Shown one piece after another: positions 8,019 through 18,589 of a stretch of 64,000 nt of DNA (position 1 is its first letter; each line of letters begins with the position of its first letter). Source of the DNA: an uncultured Paracoccaceae bacterium. Lineage in GTDB: Bacteria > Pseudomonadota > Alphaproteobacteria > Rhodobacterales > Rhodobacteraceae. The stretch is from positions 1 to 64,000 of the forward strand of contig CANLND010000008.1 in NCBI GenBank assembly GCA_947492585.1, written 5' to 3'. A program made the position numbers and the translations under genes. The notes beneath the pieces are model-generated. The model had not been told where the DNA came from and ran no database searches. It was given only the letters and a program-made list of their open reading frames with translations.

Positions 8019-8711
8019 ATGGAACATTCTTTGGCGTTGGCGCAGGAGATTGACTTCTCCATGTGGGGGCTTTTTGCGCGGGCTACTGTCACCGTGAAAC
8101 TGGTGATGTTGATGCTGGTTGTGGCCTCGGTTTGGTCTTGGGGCATTATCATCCAAAAGTTGATCACCTACCGCAAGGCCAAAGCTGAAGCGGCGGAATT
8201 TGATATGGCGTTCTGGTCCGGTGAACCGCTGGATGGTTTGTTCGAACAGCTGGGGCCGCAGCCCAACGGACAGTCGCAACGGATTTTTGCCGCTGGCATG
8301 ACCGAATGGCGGCGCAGCCACCGTCAGGATGGCGGGCTGATCGCAGGCGCGCAGGCGCGGATTGACCGCTCGATGGATGTGGCCATTGCCAAAGAAACCG
8401 AAGATTTGCAGGGCAGCCTGTCCGTGCTGGCCACCGTTGGGTCCACCGCGCCCTTTATTGGCCTGTTTGGCACGGTCTGGGGCATCATGACCGCCTTTAT
8501 TGAGATTGCAGAACAGCAAAACACCAATCTGGCGGTTGTGGCCCCGGGCATTGCCGAGGCGCTGATGGCCACCGGGTTGGGCCTGTTGGCGGCGATCCCG
8601 GCAGTGATTTTCTATAACAAGCTGAGCGCAGACAGCGATCGCATCATTGGCGGCTATGAAGCGTTTGCCGATGAATTTGCCACCATTCTTAGCCGTCAGC
8701 TGGACAGCTGA
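8019..8711 (+). CDS. tolQ: Tol–Pal system inner-membrane proton channel subunit TolQ
   Basis: A 230-residue protein of the TolQ/ExbB/MotA family with three membrane helices. The first is at about residues 22–42 (VKLVMLMLVVASVWSWGII), after a short periplasmic N-terminus. The two C-terminal helices carry the family signatures STAPFIGLFGTVWGIM and APGIAEALMATGLGLLAAIPAV. TolQ pentamers surround a TolR dimer and convert proton flow into TolA movement during division. It is followed by tolR after 18 bases. Confidence 0.96.
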   Translation: MEHSLALAQEIDFSMWGLFARATVTVKLVMLMLVVASVWSWGIIIQKLITYRKAKAEAAEFDMAFWSGEPLDGLFEQLGPQPNGQSQRIFAAGMTEWRRSHRQDGGLIAGAQARIDRSMDVAIAKETEDLQGSLSVLATVGSTAPFIGLFGTVWGIMTAFIEIAEQQNTNLAVVAPGIAEALMATGLGLLAAIPAVIFYNKLSADSDRIIGGYEAFADEFATILSRQLDS

Positions 8712-8729
8712 TCCACGAAGGGGACAGGC

Positions 8730-9212
8730 ATGGGTGCTGGAGTTCAGGGCAAGGCAGACAACGGGGGACGGCGCGGACGTAGACGGCGCCGGTCGCGGGC
8801 GATGTCGGAAATCAACGTCACCCCTTTTGTGGATGTGATGCTGGTGTTGTTGATTATTTTCATGGTGGCGGCCCCGTTGATGACGGTGGGCGTGCCGGTT
8901 GAGCTGCCAAAGACCGCCGCAGGTGCTTTGGCAGGGGACGACGAAGAGCCGTTGACGGTCACGCTGACGGCTGACGGGGACGTGCAAATTCAGACCACCT
9001 CGGTGCCGCGCAACGAATTGGTCGCGCGGTTGCGCGGTATTGCTGCCGAACGTTCATCTGATCGGGTGTTTTTGCGCGCCGATGGCGCGATTGCCTATCA
9101 GGACGTGATGCAGGTCATGGGCGCGTTGAATGCGGGGGGATTTGCCAATGTGGGTCTGGTGACAGACACCGGCGGACCTGCGCTGGACGGCTCTGCCGCC
9201 CCGGACCAATAA
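8730..9212 (+). CDS. tolR: Tol–Pal system protein TolR
   Basis: A 160-residue ExbD/TolR family protein. A strongly basic cytosolic segment (GGRRGRRRRRSRAMSEINVT) precedes one membrane helix, PFVDVMLVLLIIFMVAAPLM, whose Asp is the conserved proton carrier. The periplasmic domain (about residues 55–150) has the TolR fold with EEPLTVTLTADG and the DVMQVMGAL helix. The run of arginines is longer than in E. coli. Confidence 0.95.
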   Translation: MGAGVQGKADNGGRRGRRRRRSRAMSEINVTPFVDVMLVLLIIFMVAAPLMTVGVPVELPKTAAGALAGDDEEPLTVTLTADGDVQIQTTSVPRNELVARLRGIAAERSSDRVFLRADGAIAYQDVMQVMGALNAGGFANVGLVTDTGGPALDGSAAPDQ

Positions 9213-9224
9213 CGGAGCGGTCGG

Positions 9225-10358
9225 GTGCAAACCGGAACCAAAATCTCTGTTGCGGGCCATGCGGTGCTGGCAAGCTGGGTGGCGTTTGGCGCCTATTTCC
9301 CGTCAGAACCTTTGCCCAGTCCGGTGCAAGAGGTCAGCCTGATCAGTGCTGCGGAATTTGAACGCCTGTCACAGCAAGTTACGGCACCTGAGGTGACAGA
9401 TGAACCTGTTGCCGTGCCACAGCCCGAGCCAAGCGTTCTGCCTGACATAACGCCCCCCATTGCTGAACCGGTTGATGTGACGCCGCCTGACCCGGTGCCA
9501 GAACCTGCACTAGATCCAGAATTGGTTGAACGCCCCGCGCCCGAGCCAGAGCCCGAGGCGACGATCGTCCCCCCGTCGATTGTGGCGCCTCCGCGATTGC
9601 AGACACCGCTGCCGCAGGTGACAGAGCCGCAACAACAGCAAAAAACCGAACGTGTGGCCCCGGTGGCCGTTGCACCGCCGCCCCCCGATACGACCCCGGA
9701 TGAGGTGGCCCAGCCCGCGATTGCACCTGACACCAACGGTGATACCCGTGACGAACCGCAAGAGGCCACCGCGCCCGAGGCGGCCAGTGATCGCATTGTG
9801 ACCGAAGAAAACGAAGGTGAGGCGCAGGTTGCCGTCACTGCACCGGCGCAGTCTTTGCGCCCGCGGGGGCGTCCAAGCCGCCCCGCACCAGCGCCTGATC
9901 CTGCACCAACGCCTGACCCGGTGGAACCACCCGCAGAACCCGACCAACCCAGCACCGAACCATCTGCAGTGCAGGACGCCCTGGCTGAGGCCTTGGCCGG
10001 AGGGGCGGATGTGGAAGCTCCAGAACCGTCCGGCCCCCCTCTGACATTGGGGGAAAAGGATGCGCTGCGCGTTGCGGTCTCGAACTGTTGGAATGTGGGA
10101 TCACTTTCCAGCGAGGCATTGCGGACAACGGTAGAGGTTGCAGTGTCGCTGAGCCAAGATGGCAAACCTGACATTGGCAGCATTCGCATGATTGGCAGCA
10201 CCGGCGGGTCTGCGGATGGTGCTAAACAGGCTTTTGCAGCTGCACGCCGGGCGATTATCCGCTGCGGCGCGCGCGGATTTAATCTGCCGCCCGAGAAATT
10301 TGGGCAGTGGCGTGATATAGAAATGGTATTCAATCCTGAAAGGATGCGGGTCAGATGA
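9225..10358 (+). CDS. tolA: TolA-like energy-transducing envelope-spanning protein
   Basis: A 377-residue protein with a GTG start. An N-terminal membrane anchor (residues 6–25) is followed by a very long Pro/Glu/Val/Ala-rich segment (about 30–280). A C-terminal globular domain with a cysteine pair (VSNCWNVG and [12 protein letters not shown]) and the TolA/TonB-like [16 protein letters not shown] follows. In E. coli the middle domain is a Lys/Ala/Glu-rich helix; here it is acidic and proline-rich, implying an extended rod. Its stop overlaps the tolB start (ATGA), and its position between tolR and tolB supports the assignment. Confidence 0.9.
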   Translation: MQTGTKISVAGHAVLASWVAFGAYFPSEPLPSPVQEVSLISAAEFERLSQQVTAPEVTDEPVAVPQPEPSVLPDITPPIAEPVDVTPPDPVPEPALDPELVERPAPEPEPEATIVPPSIVAPPRLQTPLPQVTEPQQQQKTERVAPVAVAPPPPDTTPDEVAQPAIAPDTNGDTRDEPQEATAPEAASDRIVTEENEGEAQVAVTAPAQSLRPRGRPSRPAPAPDPAPTPDPVEPPAEPDQPSTEPSAVQDALAEALAGGADVEAPEPSGPPLTLGEKDALRVAVSNCWNVGSLSSEALRTTVEVAVSLSQDGKPDIGSIRMIGSTGGSADGAKQAFAAARRAIIRCGARGFNLPPEKFGQWRDIEMVFNPERMRVR

Positions 10359-11677
10359 GGCAGTTTTTTGCGAGCGTAATGATGGGGCTGATGTCCCTGA
10401 GCGTGGCGGACGTGGCGCAGGCGCAAAACACTCCGCTGCGGCTTGAAATCACCGATGGGGTCATCGAACCCTTGCCCGTTGCGGTGCCGAATTTCATTCC
10501 TGACAGCCCCGAAGCGACGGAATTGGCGGTGGAAATCGCCCGTTTGGTGGCCGCGGATCTGACGGGTACGGGGTTGTTCCGCGAAATTCCGTCGTCGGCA
10601 TTTATCTCGCAGATTTCCAGCTTTGACACGCCGGTGAAATATGCCGACTGGAAAGCGATCAACGCGCAGGCCCTGATCACCGGTGGTGTCAGTGTCAGCG
10701 GGGATCGGTTGACGGTGCGGTTCCGGGGGCACGATGTGTTTGCCGAGGGGGAACTGGGTGAAGGTTTGCAGTTCAACGGCACCACAGCGGGCTGGCGGCG
10801 CATGGCGCATAAGGTGGCGGACGCGATTTACAGTCGGATCACTGGCGAGACTGGCTATTTCGACAGCCGCGTGGTGTATGTCAGCGAAAGCGGTGACAAA
10901 GCCAACCGGCGCAAACGTCTGGCCGTGATGGATTATGATGGTGCCAATGTGCAGTATCTGACCAACAGCGCCTCTATCGTTCTGGCACCACGTTTTTCGC
11001 CCACCGGCGACCGGGTGTTATATACCAGCTATGAAAGCGGCTTTCCGCAGATCCACGTGCTGGATATTGGCAAAGTGCAACGCCGGATCCTGTCGGCAGA
11101 TGATGGTATCATGAGCTTTGCGCCCCGCTTTGCCCCTGATGGGCGCACAGTGGTGTATTCGCAGTCTCAGGGCGGTAACACGGATCTGTATCGTATGGAT
11201 ATTGCCAGCGGTCAGCGCAACCGGCTGACCAGCGCGCCGTCGATTGAAACCGCGCCGTCCTATTCGCCTGATGGCAGCCAGATCGTGTTTGAAAGCGATC
11301 GGTCTGGGTCACAGCAGCTGTATGTGATGGGGGCAAATGGCGGGGACGCCCGTCGGATCAGTTTTGGCAAGGGCCGTTATGGCACACCGGTTTGGTCGCC
11401 GCGTGGCGATCTGGTCGCCTTTACCAAACAAAGCAACGGCCGGTTCCACATTGGTGTTATGCGCACCGATGGCAGCGAAGAACGCCTGCTGACCTCATCG
11501 TTTCTGGATGAGGGGCCGACTTGGTCGCCCAATGGGCGGGTGATCATGTTCACCCGTCATACTCAGGGCGCCAATGGTCGCGCGACGCTGTATTCGGTGG
11601 ATATTACCGGTCGCAATCTGAAACCCGTGCGCACGCCTGATGGTGCGTCGGATCCGGCCTGGTCGCCGCTGCAATAA
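10355..11677 (+). CDS. tolB: Tol–Pal system beta-propeller protein TolB
   Basis: A 440-residue periplasmic protein. A signal peptide ([23 protein letters not shown]) is followed by the mixed alpha/beta N-terminal domain. A six-bladed propeller with repeated WD40-like boxes follows, for example [36 protein letters not shown] and [19 protein letters not shown]. TolB shuttles between Pal at the outer membrane and TolA. Translation is coupled to tolA by a four-base overlap. Confidence 0.97.
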   Translation: MRQFFASVMMGLMSLSVADVAQAQNTPLRLEITDGVIEPLPVAVPNFIPDSPEATELAVEIARLVAADLTGTGLFREIPSSAFISQISSFDTPVKYADWKAINAQALITGGVSVSGDRLTVRFRGHDVFAEGELGEGLQFNGTTAGWRRMAHKVADAIYSRITGETGYFDSRVVYVSESGDKANRRKRLAVMDYDGANVQYLTNSASIVLAPRFSPTGDRVLYTSYESGFPQIHVLDIGKVQRRILSADDGIMSFAPRFAPDGRTVVYSQSQGGNTDLYRMDIASGQRNRLTSAPSIETAPSYSPDGSQIVFESDRSGSQQLYVMGANGGDARRISFGKGRYGTPVWSPRGDLVAFTKQSNGRFHIGVMRTDGSEERLLTSSFLDEGPTWSPNGRVIMFTRHTQGANGRATLYSVDITGRNLKPVRTPDGASDPAWSPLQ

Positions 11678-11684
11678 CGGGCGG

Positions 11685-11705
11685 GAGCGTTTCGCTCAAA
11701 GTTTT
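11685..11705 (+). terminator. Weak hairpin between tolB and pal
   Basis: GAGCG-TTT-CGCTC followed by AAAG and TTTT, eight bases past tolB. The stem is only five pairs; it may partly attenuate transcription into pal. Confidence 0.3.
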
Positions 11706-11784
11706 ATGTCAGGCAAAGACCACAATAGTTTTGCGGCGTGTGCCGTGGTAACAAACAGCAACAAGGCAAGGTGAGGCAGAGATC

Positions 11785-12306
11785 ATGAACCACATGACAA
11801 AGGCAATCTGGGTGGTGGCTGCATTGGGGCTGAGTGCCTGTTCAAATGCAACGGGCTGGGACGATGGCAGCGCCGGCGGCGCTGGGGCCAATGGAGGTCC
11901 GGGCGGCGTGGGACTGGGGGCCGGGGCCTCTGATCCGCGCAGTGTGGCCTATTTCCAGCAAACCGTTGGGGACCGCGTGTTGTTTGCGGTGGACCGGACT
12001 GATCTGGGCAGCGATGCTCAAAGCATTCTTGCGGCGCAAGCTGTCTGGCTGAAGGCCAATCCTGAATATGCCATCACCATCGAAGGCCACGCGGATGAGC
12101 AGGGCACCGGTGCGTATAACTTGGCGCTGGGTGCGGAACGTGCCAATTCTGCACGGGATTATTTGATTTCTAACGGTGTCGGCTCGGGTCGCATCAAAGT
12201 TGTCAGCTTTGGCAAGGAACGTCCGTTGGAAATCTGTTCCGCCGAAAGCTGCTATGCCAAAAACCGTCGTGCCGTGACTGTGATCGCGGGCGGCTTTACC
12301 AGCTAA
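11785..12306 (+). CDS. pal: Peptidoglycan-associated lipoprotein Pal
   Basis: A 173-residue outer-membrane lipoprotein. The lipobox LSAC places the acylated cysteine at residue 19. A Gly-rich linker (GSAGGAGANGGPGGVGLGAG) follows, then an OmpA-type peptidoglycan-binding domain with TIEGHADEQGTGAYNLALG and ERANSARDYL, including the Asp and Arg that contact the diaminopimelate stem. Pal anchors the outer membrane to the wall and binds TolB. A 107-base gap before it may hold its own promoter. Confidence 0.97.
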   Translation: MNHMTKAIWVVAALGLSACSNATGWDDGSAGGAGANGGPGGVGLGAGASDPRSVAYFQQTVGDRVLFAVDRTDLGSDAQSILAAQAVWLKANPEYAITIEGHADEQGTGAYNLALGAERANSARDYLISNGVGSGRIKVVSFGKERPLEICSAESCYAKNRRAVTVIAGGFTS

Positions 12307-12317
12307 GGAGCGCCAAA

Positions 12318-13148
12318 ATGGGGATCTTTCGACTGTCAGCACTGGCCTGTGCCGTGTCTCTGTCTGTGGCCACGGTGCAACCTGTCGCCGCGCAGAATGC
12401 GGAAACCTTGGCTGACATCCGCCAAGAGCTGACCATTCTGAACGTGGAGATCCAGCGGCTAAAGCGAGAGCTGTCGACCACCGGATCCCCATCGGCCAAT
12501 CTGGCCGGCAGCAGCGTGCTGGACCGGGTGGGCGCAATTGAAAACGAATTGCAGTCGCTGACTGCAAAGACTGAAAATCTGGACTATCGCATCAACCGCA
12601 TCGTGATGGATGGCACCAATCGCATTGGTGATCTGGAATTCCGCCTGGTTGAACTGGAAGGCGGCGATATTGCACAGTTGGGCGAAACCTCAACTTTGGG
12701 CGGTGTCGAAGATATCCCGGCCGGGGGGGCACCTGCCGAACCACAAGCGGTTGAACATGAGCTGGCCGTGGGCGAACGCGCTGATTTTGAGGCCGCGACG
12801 CAGGCGTTGAACGGCGGAGATTTTGCGCTGGCGGCAGAAAAACTGGCAAGTTTCTCACAATCTTACCCCGGAAGCCCAGTGGCACCGCTGGCAGACCTGA
12901 TGCGCGGCAAAGCACTGGAAGGCCTCGGGGACACGCGCGAGGCTGCGCGCTCGTTTTTGGCGGCGTTCAGCGGCAATGCCACCGGACCACAGGCGCCGGA
13001 AGCGTTGTTTGAACTGGGGGCCGCATTGGGGCGTTTGGACCAGCAACAACAGGCCTGTATCACCTTGGGTGAAGTTGGCGTGCGCTTTCCCGGGAACGCA
13101 TTTGTTGCCAAGGCAAGCGCGGCAAAGGCAAAACTTGGCTGCCCGTGA
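12318..13148 (+). CDS. cpoB: Cell division coordinator CpoB (YbgF)
   Basis: A 276-residue periplasmic protein. A signal peptide (cleavage after VAAQ, about residue 25) is followed by a coiled-coil trimerisation segment (ADIRQELTILNVEIQRLKRE and a second heptad region near residues 75–105). A C-terminal TPR domain (from about residue 150) contains DFALAAEKLASFSQSYPGS. CpoB links peptidoglycan synthesis to Tol-driven outer-membrane constriction. It lies 12 bases after pal in the usual order. Confidence 0.93.
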   Translation: MGIFRLSALACAVSLSVATVQPVAAQNAETLADIRQELTILNVEIQRLKRELSTTGSPSANLAGSSVLDRVGAIENELQSLTAKTENLDYRINRIVMDGTNRIGDLEFRLVELEGGDIAQLGETSTLGGVEDIPAGGAPAEPQAVEHELAVGERADFEAATQALNGGDFALAAEKLASFSQSYPGSPVAPLADLMRGKALEGLGDTREAARSFLAAFSGNATGPQAPEALFELGAALGRLDQQQQACITLGEVGVRFPGNAFVAKASAAKAKLGCP

Positions 13149-13172
13149 GGGTGGCCCAGTCCTGAGACCTGC

Positions 13173-14426
13173 GTGTCTGATCTGATCAAGACAATCCACG
13201 ACTGTGTTGCCAGCTGCTCTCCCTTGCGCGAAGCGTCGCGCATTGGGATCGCGGTGTCGGGGGGCGGCGATTCCATGGCCCTGATGCAGGCGCTTGCGGC
13301 GGTGTTCAATGACAGCGGCCCACGGCTTTTTGTGGCAACGGTGGACCACGGGTTGCGGGACGGATCGGCGGCAGAAGCGGCGCTGGTGGCCCAAACCGCG
13401 CGGGATCTGGGCCTGCCGCATGACACGTTGAATTGGACCGACAATGCCGGGAGTGGCAACTTGCAGGACCGGGCGCGTCGCGCGCGGTATGGATTGCTGA
13501 CAGATTGGGCCAAGGCCCGCGACATTCCGGTAATTGCGCTGGGGCATACGGCAGAGGATCAGGCTGAAACCGTGCTAATGCGGCTGCGGCGTGAGGCGGG
13601 CGTTAATGGCCTGTCAGGAATGGCGTCCGCGCGGAGTGAACAGGGGATCACCTTGTTGCGCCCCTTGCTGTCATTGCGTCGGGAGGATCTGCGCCACTAT
13701 CTCCGCCAGCGCCATGTGGCGTGGGTGGAGGATCCGTCAAATGAAGATGTGCGATTTGAACGGATCCGCCTGCGTCAGGCGCTGGATCAGTTTGAGGCTC
13801 TGGGCCTCACGGTCAGCGGGTTGGCACAGGTGGCACAGAACATGGCGCGAGTGCGCGGTGCGTTGGAGTGGAGCACAGCACAGGCCGCTCACAGCTGTCT
13901 GACAGTTGAGGCCGGTGCGGTGGTTGTGGATCAGTGCGCATTTCGCACATTTCCTGAGGAAATCGCGAATCGCCTGATCAAAGGCGTGATCAGCTGGCTG
14001 ACCGGCAATCCGTATGCGCCGCGACGCAGCGTTATGGACCGTGCGGTTGAGGTCACGCGCGGGACAGGCGGGCTGACCGTGGCAGGGTGCAAAATTCAGG
14101 CTTCCAAAAACCGAGCCTGGATTTTTCGTGAATTTAATGCGGTGAAACAGCTGCGCTGCTCCCCTTGTGATCTGTGGGATGGGCGCTGGCAGCTGAGCGG
14201 ACCAGTCGAAACAGGGCAATTAATAGCCTCTTTGGGCCCAGACGGGCTGCAACAGTGTGAAAACTGGCGAGAATACGGCTGCCCGGCAGCGGTGTTTCAT
14301 AGCACTCCGGCGCTGTGGAATGGAGACAAAGTGGTGGCCAGCCTATGCCGCCAGATGCCGCAGGGGTGGGGCTGGTCTGTGTCACCGGGACAAGATGCCC
14401 TGTATCAATCGTTTTTATCGCATTGA
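13173..14426 (+). CDS. tilS: tRNA(Ile)-lysidine synthase
   Basis: A 417-residue enzyme that converts the wobble cytidine of tRNA-Ile(CAU) to lysidine, using ATP. The PP-loop SGGGDS is at residues 29–34, followed by VDHGLRDGSAAEAALVAQ and the GHTAEDQAETVLMRLRRE motif. The remainder is the less conserved substrate-binding region. The start is a GTG at 13173. It is placed 24 bases after cpoB and before ftsH, a common alphaproteobacterial arrangement. Confidence 0.94.
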   Translation: MSDLIKTIHDCVASCSPLREASRIGIAVSGGGDSMALMQALAAVFNDSGPRLFVATVDHGLRDGSAAEAALVAQTARDLGLPHDTLNWTDNAGSGNLQDRARRARYGLLTDWAKARDIPVIALGHTAEDQAETVLMRLRREAGVNGLSGMASARSEQGITLLRPLLSLRREDLRHYLRQRHVAWVEDPSNEDVRFERIRLRQALDQFEALGLTVSGLAQVAQNMARVRGALEWSTAQAAHSCLTVEAGAVVVDQCAFRTFPEEIANRLIKGVISWLTGNPYAPRRSVMDRAVEVTRGTGGLTVAGCKIQASKNRAWIFREFNAVKQLRCSPCDLWDGRWQLSGPVETGQLIASLGPDGLQQCENWREYGCPAAVFHSTPALWNGDKVVASLCRQMPQGWGWSVSPGQDALYQSFLSH

Positions 14427-14504
14427 ACCTCAGTCAACTATCCCTATTTTAGAGACAAAGCAGGCGCACACGCGAGGCGTCTGGAATTTTGGGAGATTAT
14501 TCCT

Positions 14505-16418
14505 TTGGGCAATGCAAGAAATATCGCCTTCTGGGTCGTTTTGTTCGTCCTGATCCTGGCGCTGTTCAATCTATTCGGCGGCGCGGGCAGCACCATGCAA
14601 AGCCGAGAACGCACCTATTCCGATTTCGTCACCGCTGTTGAAGGTGGCTCGGTTGGCTCTGTCACGCTGGACGGCGAACAGGTGCGCTATACGACCACTG
14701 ATGGCCAGCAATATATGACCATCCGTCCGGGCGATGCCGAAGTGACGGCAATGCTGATCAAAAACGACATTCCAGTGCGCGCTGAAAAGCAGCAGACCTC
14801 TGGTTTGCAGTCCTTCCTGATCACGTTGTTGCCGTTTGTGCTGCTGATCGGTGTCTGGGTCTATTTCATGAACCGGATGCAGGGCGGCGGCAAAGGCGGC
14901 GCGATGGGCTTTGGCAAATCTAAGGCCAAGATGCTGACCGAAAAGCACGGGCGTGTGACCTTTGATGATGTTGCGGGCATTGATGAGGCCAAGGAAGAGC
15001 TGGAAGAGATTGTTGAATTCCTGCGCAATCCGCAGAAATTCTCGCGTCTTGGCGGCAAAATCCCCAAAGGGGCGTTGCTGGTGGGCCCTCCGGGCACCGG
15101 TAAAACCCTGCTGGCGCGGGCGATTGCTGGCGAAGCAGGCGTTCCGTTCTTTACCATTTCAGGCTCTGACTTTGTTGAAATGTTTGTCGGTGTGGGCGCA
15201 AGCCGCGTGCGCGACATGTTTGAACAGGCCAAAAAGAACGCACCTTGCATTGTGTTCATCGATGAAATCGACGCCGTGGGCCGCCATCGTGGCGCTGGCT
15301 ACGGCGGTGGCAACGATGAGCGTGAGCAGACATTGAACCAGCTGCTGGTTGAAATGGACGGCTTTGAAGCCAATGAGGGCGTGATCATTCTGGCGGCGAC
15401 AAACCGTCGCGATGTTCTGGACCCTGCCTTGCTGCGTCCGGGTCGCTTTGACCGTCAGGTCACTGTGGGCAACCCTGACATCAAAGGCCGTGAGAAAATT
15501 CTGGGCGTTCATGCGCGCAAAACGCCTCTGGGCCCCGATGTAGACCTGCGCATCATCGCGCGTGGCACGCCGGGTTTCTCGGGTGCGGATCTGGCCAATC
15601 TGGTCAACGAATCGGCCTTGATGGCGGCGCGCGTTGGACGTCGGTTTGTCACCATGGAAGATTTTGAAGCTGCCAAAGATAAGGTGATGATGGGCGCGGA
15701 ACGCCGTTCCATGGTGCTGACGGCGGAACAAAAAGAAATGACCGCTTTCCACGAGGCAGGTCACGCGCTGGTGGGAATCAAGCTGCCCAAGTGTGATCCG
15801 GTCTATAAGGCGACGATCATTCCCCGTGGCGGTGCCCTTGGCATGGTGATGAGCCTGCCGGAAATGGACCGTCTGAATTGGCACAAAGACGAGTGTGAGC
15901 AAAAGCTTGCGATGACCATGGCGGGCAAAGCCGCTGAGATCTACAAGTGGGGCCCGGACAATGTATCCAATGGTCCGGCCGGTGACATTCAGCAGGCCAG
16001 CCAGCTGGCACGTGCGATGGTGCTGCGCTGGGGCATGTCGGACAAAATCGGTAACATCGATTACGCCGAAGCACATGAAGGCTACTCAGGCAACACGGCG
16101 GGTTTCTCAGTATCGGCCAACACCAAAGAGCTGATCGAAGAAGAAGTACGCCGGTTCATCCAGGATGGCTATGATCGCGCCTACGAGATCATCACCGAAC
16201 ACCACGAAGAGTTTGACCGTCTGGGCAACGGGTTGTTGGAATACGAAACCCTGACCGGAGATGAGATCAAACGCGTGATGCGCGGTGAAGCGCCCAGCGT
16301 CAGCGACGACGAAGACGACACGCCAGAAAACGGCGGCACCTCGGTCACGGCGATTCCCAAAGCCAAGACCAAGAAGGATGCGCCCGACAGCGACATGGAG
16401 CCGGAACCCTCCAACTGA
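14505..16418 (+). CDS. ftsH: ATP-dependent zinc metalloprotease FtsH
   Basis: A 637-residue membrane AAA+ protease that degrades misfolded membrane proteins and regulatory substrates. Two membrane helices (about 7–24 and 103–122) flank a periplasmic domain. Walker A is GPPGTGKT (194–201), Walker B FIDEID (251–256), the second region of homology includes RPGRFDRQ (311–318), and the zinc site is HEAGH (416–420). The start is a TTG at 14505, supported by GGGAG nine bases upstream and by the sequence [13 protein letters not shown] immediately after it. A strong terminator follows. Confidence 0.97.
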   Translation: MGNARNIAFWVVLFVLILALFNLFGGAGSTMQSRERTYSDFVTAVEGGSVGSVTLDGEQVRYTTTDGQQYMTIRPGDAEVTAMLIKNDIPVRAEKQQTSGLQSFLITLLPFVLLIGVWVYFMNRMQGGGKGGAMGFGKSKAKMLTEKHGRVTFDDVAGIDEAKEELEEIVEFLRNPQKFSRLGGKIPKGALLVGPPGTGKTLLARAIAGEAGVPFFTISGSDFVEMFVGVGASRVRDMFEQAKKNAPCIVFIDEIDAVGRHRGAGYGGGNDEREQTLNQLLVEMDGFEANEGVIILAATNRRDVLDPALLRPGRFDRQVTVGNPDIKGREKILGVHARKTPLGPDVDLRIIARGTPGFSGADLANLVNESALMAARVGRRFVTMEDFEAAKDKVMMGAERRSMVLTAEQKEMTAFHEAGHALVGIKLPKCDPVYKATIIPRGGALGMVMSLPEMDRLNWHKDECEQKLAMTMAGKAAEIYKWGPDNVSNGPAGDIQQASQLARAMVLRWGMSDKIGNIDYAEAHEGYSGNTAGFSVSANTKELIEEEVRRFIQDGYDRAYEIITEHHEEFDRLGNGLLEYETLTGDEIKRVMRGEAPSVSDDEDDTPENGGTSVTAIPKAKTKKDAPDSDMEPEPSN

Positions 16419-16442
16419 TCGTTCTGATCTAAAGCAAACACA

Positions 16443-16475
16443 CCCCGCGTCTGAGGTCTCAGGCGCGGGGTTTTT
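16443..16475 (+). terminator. Rho-independent terminator of ftsH
   Basis: CCCCGCG-T-CTGAG (16443–16455) pairs with CTCAG-G-CGCGGGG (16458–16470) around a two-base loop, with one T·G pair, and is followed by TTTTT. It closes the ruv–tol–ftsH run. Confidence 0.92.
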
Positions 16476-16854
16476 CGTTCTGTGGCCCTCGCGTCGTGCC
16501 AAGGGCGGGCAGGGTTCACGACTGGGGGGGCGAACACGACCGCGCTGCCGTTGGGGCCGGGACGCCCAATTTGGAGCCTGACGGTCCGTCGGCTCATGAC
16601 AGTTTCCAAGACTGTTTGATTCTCTGGGAGGCGGTTCGATAGGGGGCGGCTTTGGGTCGGACCTTAAAAGCGACATTCAGCAGCGACAGACGACTCCGTG
16701 TTTCCGATGAAGGACTGCGGGAAACTGCCAAAGACGTTTCACGTGCTGAATCGGTCGGAAATCGATGTAATTTGTACAGGCAAGATCGGTAATGCTGAGT
16801 ATGAACCGACGTATTCCGTCGTGCAAAGACAGACCTTAGATCAGGGATCAGGCC
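16476..16854. other. Long leader region upstream of fhs
   Basis: These 379 bases hold no gene that I can support. The left half is GC-rich; the right half contains GTTTCACGTG (16737–16746, a half parS-like motif) and a -10-like TGTAAT (16766–16771) without a good -35. A short frame from 16707 runs into fhs out of phase and looks accidental. I tested by eye for glycine, folate and SAM riboswitch cores and did not recognise one. Confidence 0.4.
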
Positions 16855-18531
16855 ATGAGCTACAAGACTGATATCGAAATCGCCCGCGAGGCCACCAAGC
16901 TGCCGATCCAGGAGATCGGTGCAAAAATCGGAATCGAGAGCGCAGATCTACTGCCCTACGGTCACGACAAAGCGAAGGTGAGCCAAGAGTTCATCAACTC
17001 CGTGCAAGGCAAAGAAGACGGCAAACTGATCCTGGTAACAGCGATCAACCCAACCCCCGCCGGTGAAGGTAAAACAACCACCACCGTGGGTCTGGGCGAT
17101 GGCCTGAACCGCATTGGCAAAAACGCCATGGTTTGTATCCGCGAAGCGTCGCTGGGTCCAAACTTTGGTATGAAGGGTGGCGCTGCTGGCGGCGGTTACG
17201 CTCAGGTTGTGCCAATGGAGGAGATGAACCTCCACTTCACCGGTGACTTCCACGCGATCACCTCCGCACACTCCCTGCTGTCCGCAATGCTGGACAACCA
17301 CATCTATTGGGGCAACGAGTGCGAAATCGACATCCGTCGCGTTGTATGGCGTCGCGTTGTTGACATGAACGATCGCGCACTGCGTCAGATCACTGCTTCC
17401 TTGGGTGGCGTGTCTAACGGTTTCCCACGTGAAACTGGTTTTGACATCACTGTTGCGTCCGAAGTTATGGCGATCCTGTGCCTGGCAAACGACCTGAAAG
17501 ATCTTGAAACGCGTCTGGGCGACATCATCGTTGCGTACCGTCGTGACAAGACCCCAGTTTACTGCCGCGACATCAAAGCAGAAGGCGCAATGACCGTCCT
17601 GCTGAAAGACGCAATGCAGCCTAACCTGGTTCAGACCCTGGAAAACAACCCTGCGTTTGTTCACGGCGGTCCTTTCGCCAACATCGCGCACGGCTGTAAC
17701 TCGGTTATCGCAACCAAGACTGCTCTGAAAGTTGCAGACTACGTTGTGACCGAAGCAGGCTTTGGTGCCGATCTGGGCGCCGAAAAGTTCATGAACATCA
17801 AATGCCGTAAAGCAGGCATCGCACCGTCCGCGGTTGTGCTGGTTGCCACTGTGCGCGCGATGAAAATGAACGGCGGCGTTGCAAAGGCTGACCTGGGTGC
17901 AGAAAACGTAGATGCGGTGAACTCTGGTTGTGCAAACCTGGGCCGTCACATCGAAAACGTCAAATCCTTTGGTGTGCCTGTTGTGGTTGCGATCAACCAC
18001 TTTGTCACCGATACGGACGCAGAAGTTGAAGCGGTTAAAGCCTACGTGGCGACACACGGTTGCGAAGCCATCCTGTCCCGTCACTGGGAACTGGGTTCCG
18101 AAGGCTCCGCGCCTTTGGCTGAAAAAGTTGTTGAAATCGTTGAAAGCGGTACAGCAAACTTTGCGCCTATCTACCCCGATGACATGCCTCTCTTCGAAAA
18201 AGTCGAAACCATCGCCAAGCGCATCTACCGCGCTGACGAAGTTCTGGCCGACAAGAAGATCCGCAACCAGTTGAAAGAATGGGAAGACGCTGGATACGGC
18301 AATCTGCCGGTCTGCATGGCGAAAACCCAGTACTCTTTCTCCACGGATCCAAACCTGCGCGGCGCCCCAACAGGCCACTCGGTTCCTGTTCGTGAAGTTC
18401 GGCTGTCTGCAGGTGCTGGTTTCATCGTGGTCGTCTGTGGTGAGATCATGACAATGCCTGGTTTGCCCCGCAAACCTGCATCGGAAACCATCTGCCTAAA
18501 TGACGCAGGTCAAATCGAAGGCTTGTTCTAA
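16855..18531 (+). CDS. fhs: Formate–tetrahydrofolate ligase
   Basis: A 558-residue enzyme making 10-formyl-tetrahydrofolate from formate, THF and ATP. The nucleotide-binding segment [20 protein letters not shown] is near residue 63, and conserved blocks [10 protein letters not shown] and [10 protein letters not shown]-type ([18 protein letters not shown]) follow. The C-terminal [15 protein letters not shown] is diagnostic. Codon choice is visibly more biased towards C-ending and preferred codons than in the flanking genes, suggesting high expression. With folD it forms the formate branch of one-carbon metabolism, important in roseobacters that oxidise methyl groups. Confidence 0.97.
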   Translation: MSYKTDIEIAREATKLPIQEIGAKIGIESADLLPYGHDKAKVSQEFINSVQGKEDGKLILVTAINPTPAGEGKTTTTVGLGDGLNRIGKNAMVCIREASLGPNFGMKGGAAGGGYAQVVPMEEMNLHFTGDFHAITSAHSLLSAMLDNHIYWGNECEIDIRRVVWRRVVDMNDRALRQITASLGGVSNGFPRETGFDITVASEVMAILCLANDLKDLETRLGDIIVAYRRDKTPVYCRDIKAEGAMTVLLKDAMQPNLVQTLENNPAFVHGGPFANIAHGCNSVIATKTALKVADYVVTEAGFGADLGAEKFMNIKCRKAGIAPSAVVLVATVRAMKMNGGVAKADLGAENVDAVNSGCANLGRHIENVKSFGVPVVVAINHFVTDTDAEVEAVKAYVATHGCEAILSRHWELGSEGSAPLAEKVVEIVESGTANFAPIYPDDMPLFEKVETIAKRIYRADEVLADKKIRNQLKEWEDAGYGNLPVCMAKTQYSFSTDPNLRGAPTGHSVPVREVRLSAGAGFIVVVCGEIMTMPGLPRKPASETICLNDAGQIEGLF

Positions 18532-18548
18532 GCCGCAATATGCGCTTT

Positions 18549-18586
18549 CTGCGGTCCGAGGTATTCCTCGGGCCGCAGGAGTTTTT
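18549..18586 (+). terminator. Hairpin between fhs and the PchB-like gene, merging into its ribosome site
   Basis: CTGCGG-T-CCGAGG (18549–18561) pairs with CCTCGG-G-CCGCAG (18566–18578) around TATT, then GAGTTTTT follows. It looks like a rho-independent terminator, yet the last stem base and the next two form the GGAG ribosome site of the following gene. It could be an attenuator that partly stops transcription or masks translation initiation. Confidence 0.7.
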
Positions 18587-18589
18587 AAA

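Noticed and set aside
9293-10810. A 505-codon frame antisense to tolA and tolB
   Set aside because: It mirrors the repetitive Pro/Glu codons of tolA, giving Ser/Gly-rich nonsense; typical shadow frame in GC-rich DNA.
16181-16609. A 142-codon leftward frame across the ftsH terminator
   Set aside because: It runs through the strong terminator and into the antisense of ftsH, with no ribosome site or recognisable motif.
17423-17440. parS-like CCCACGTGAAAC inside fhs, and GTTTCACGTG half site upstream of fhs
   Set aside because: Only about 11–12 of 16 positions match and one lies in a conserved coding segment; too weak to call.
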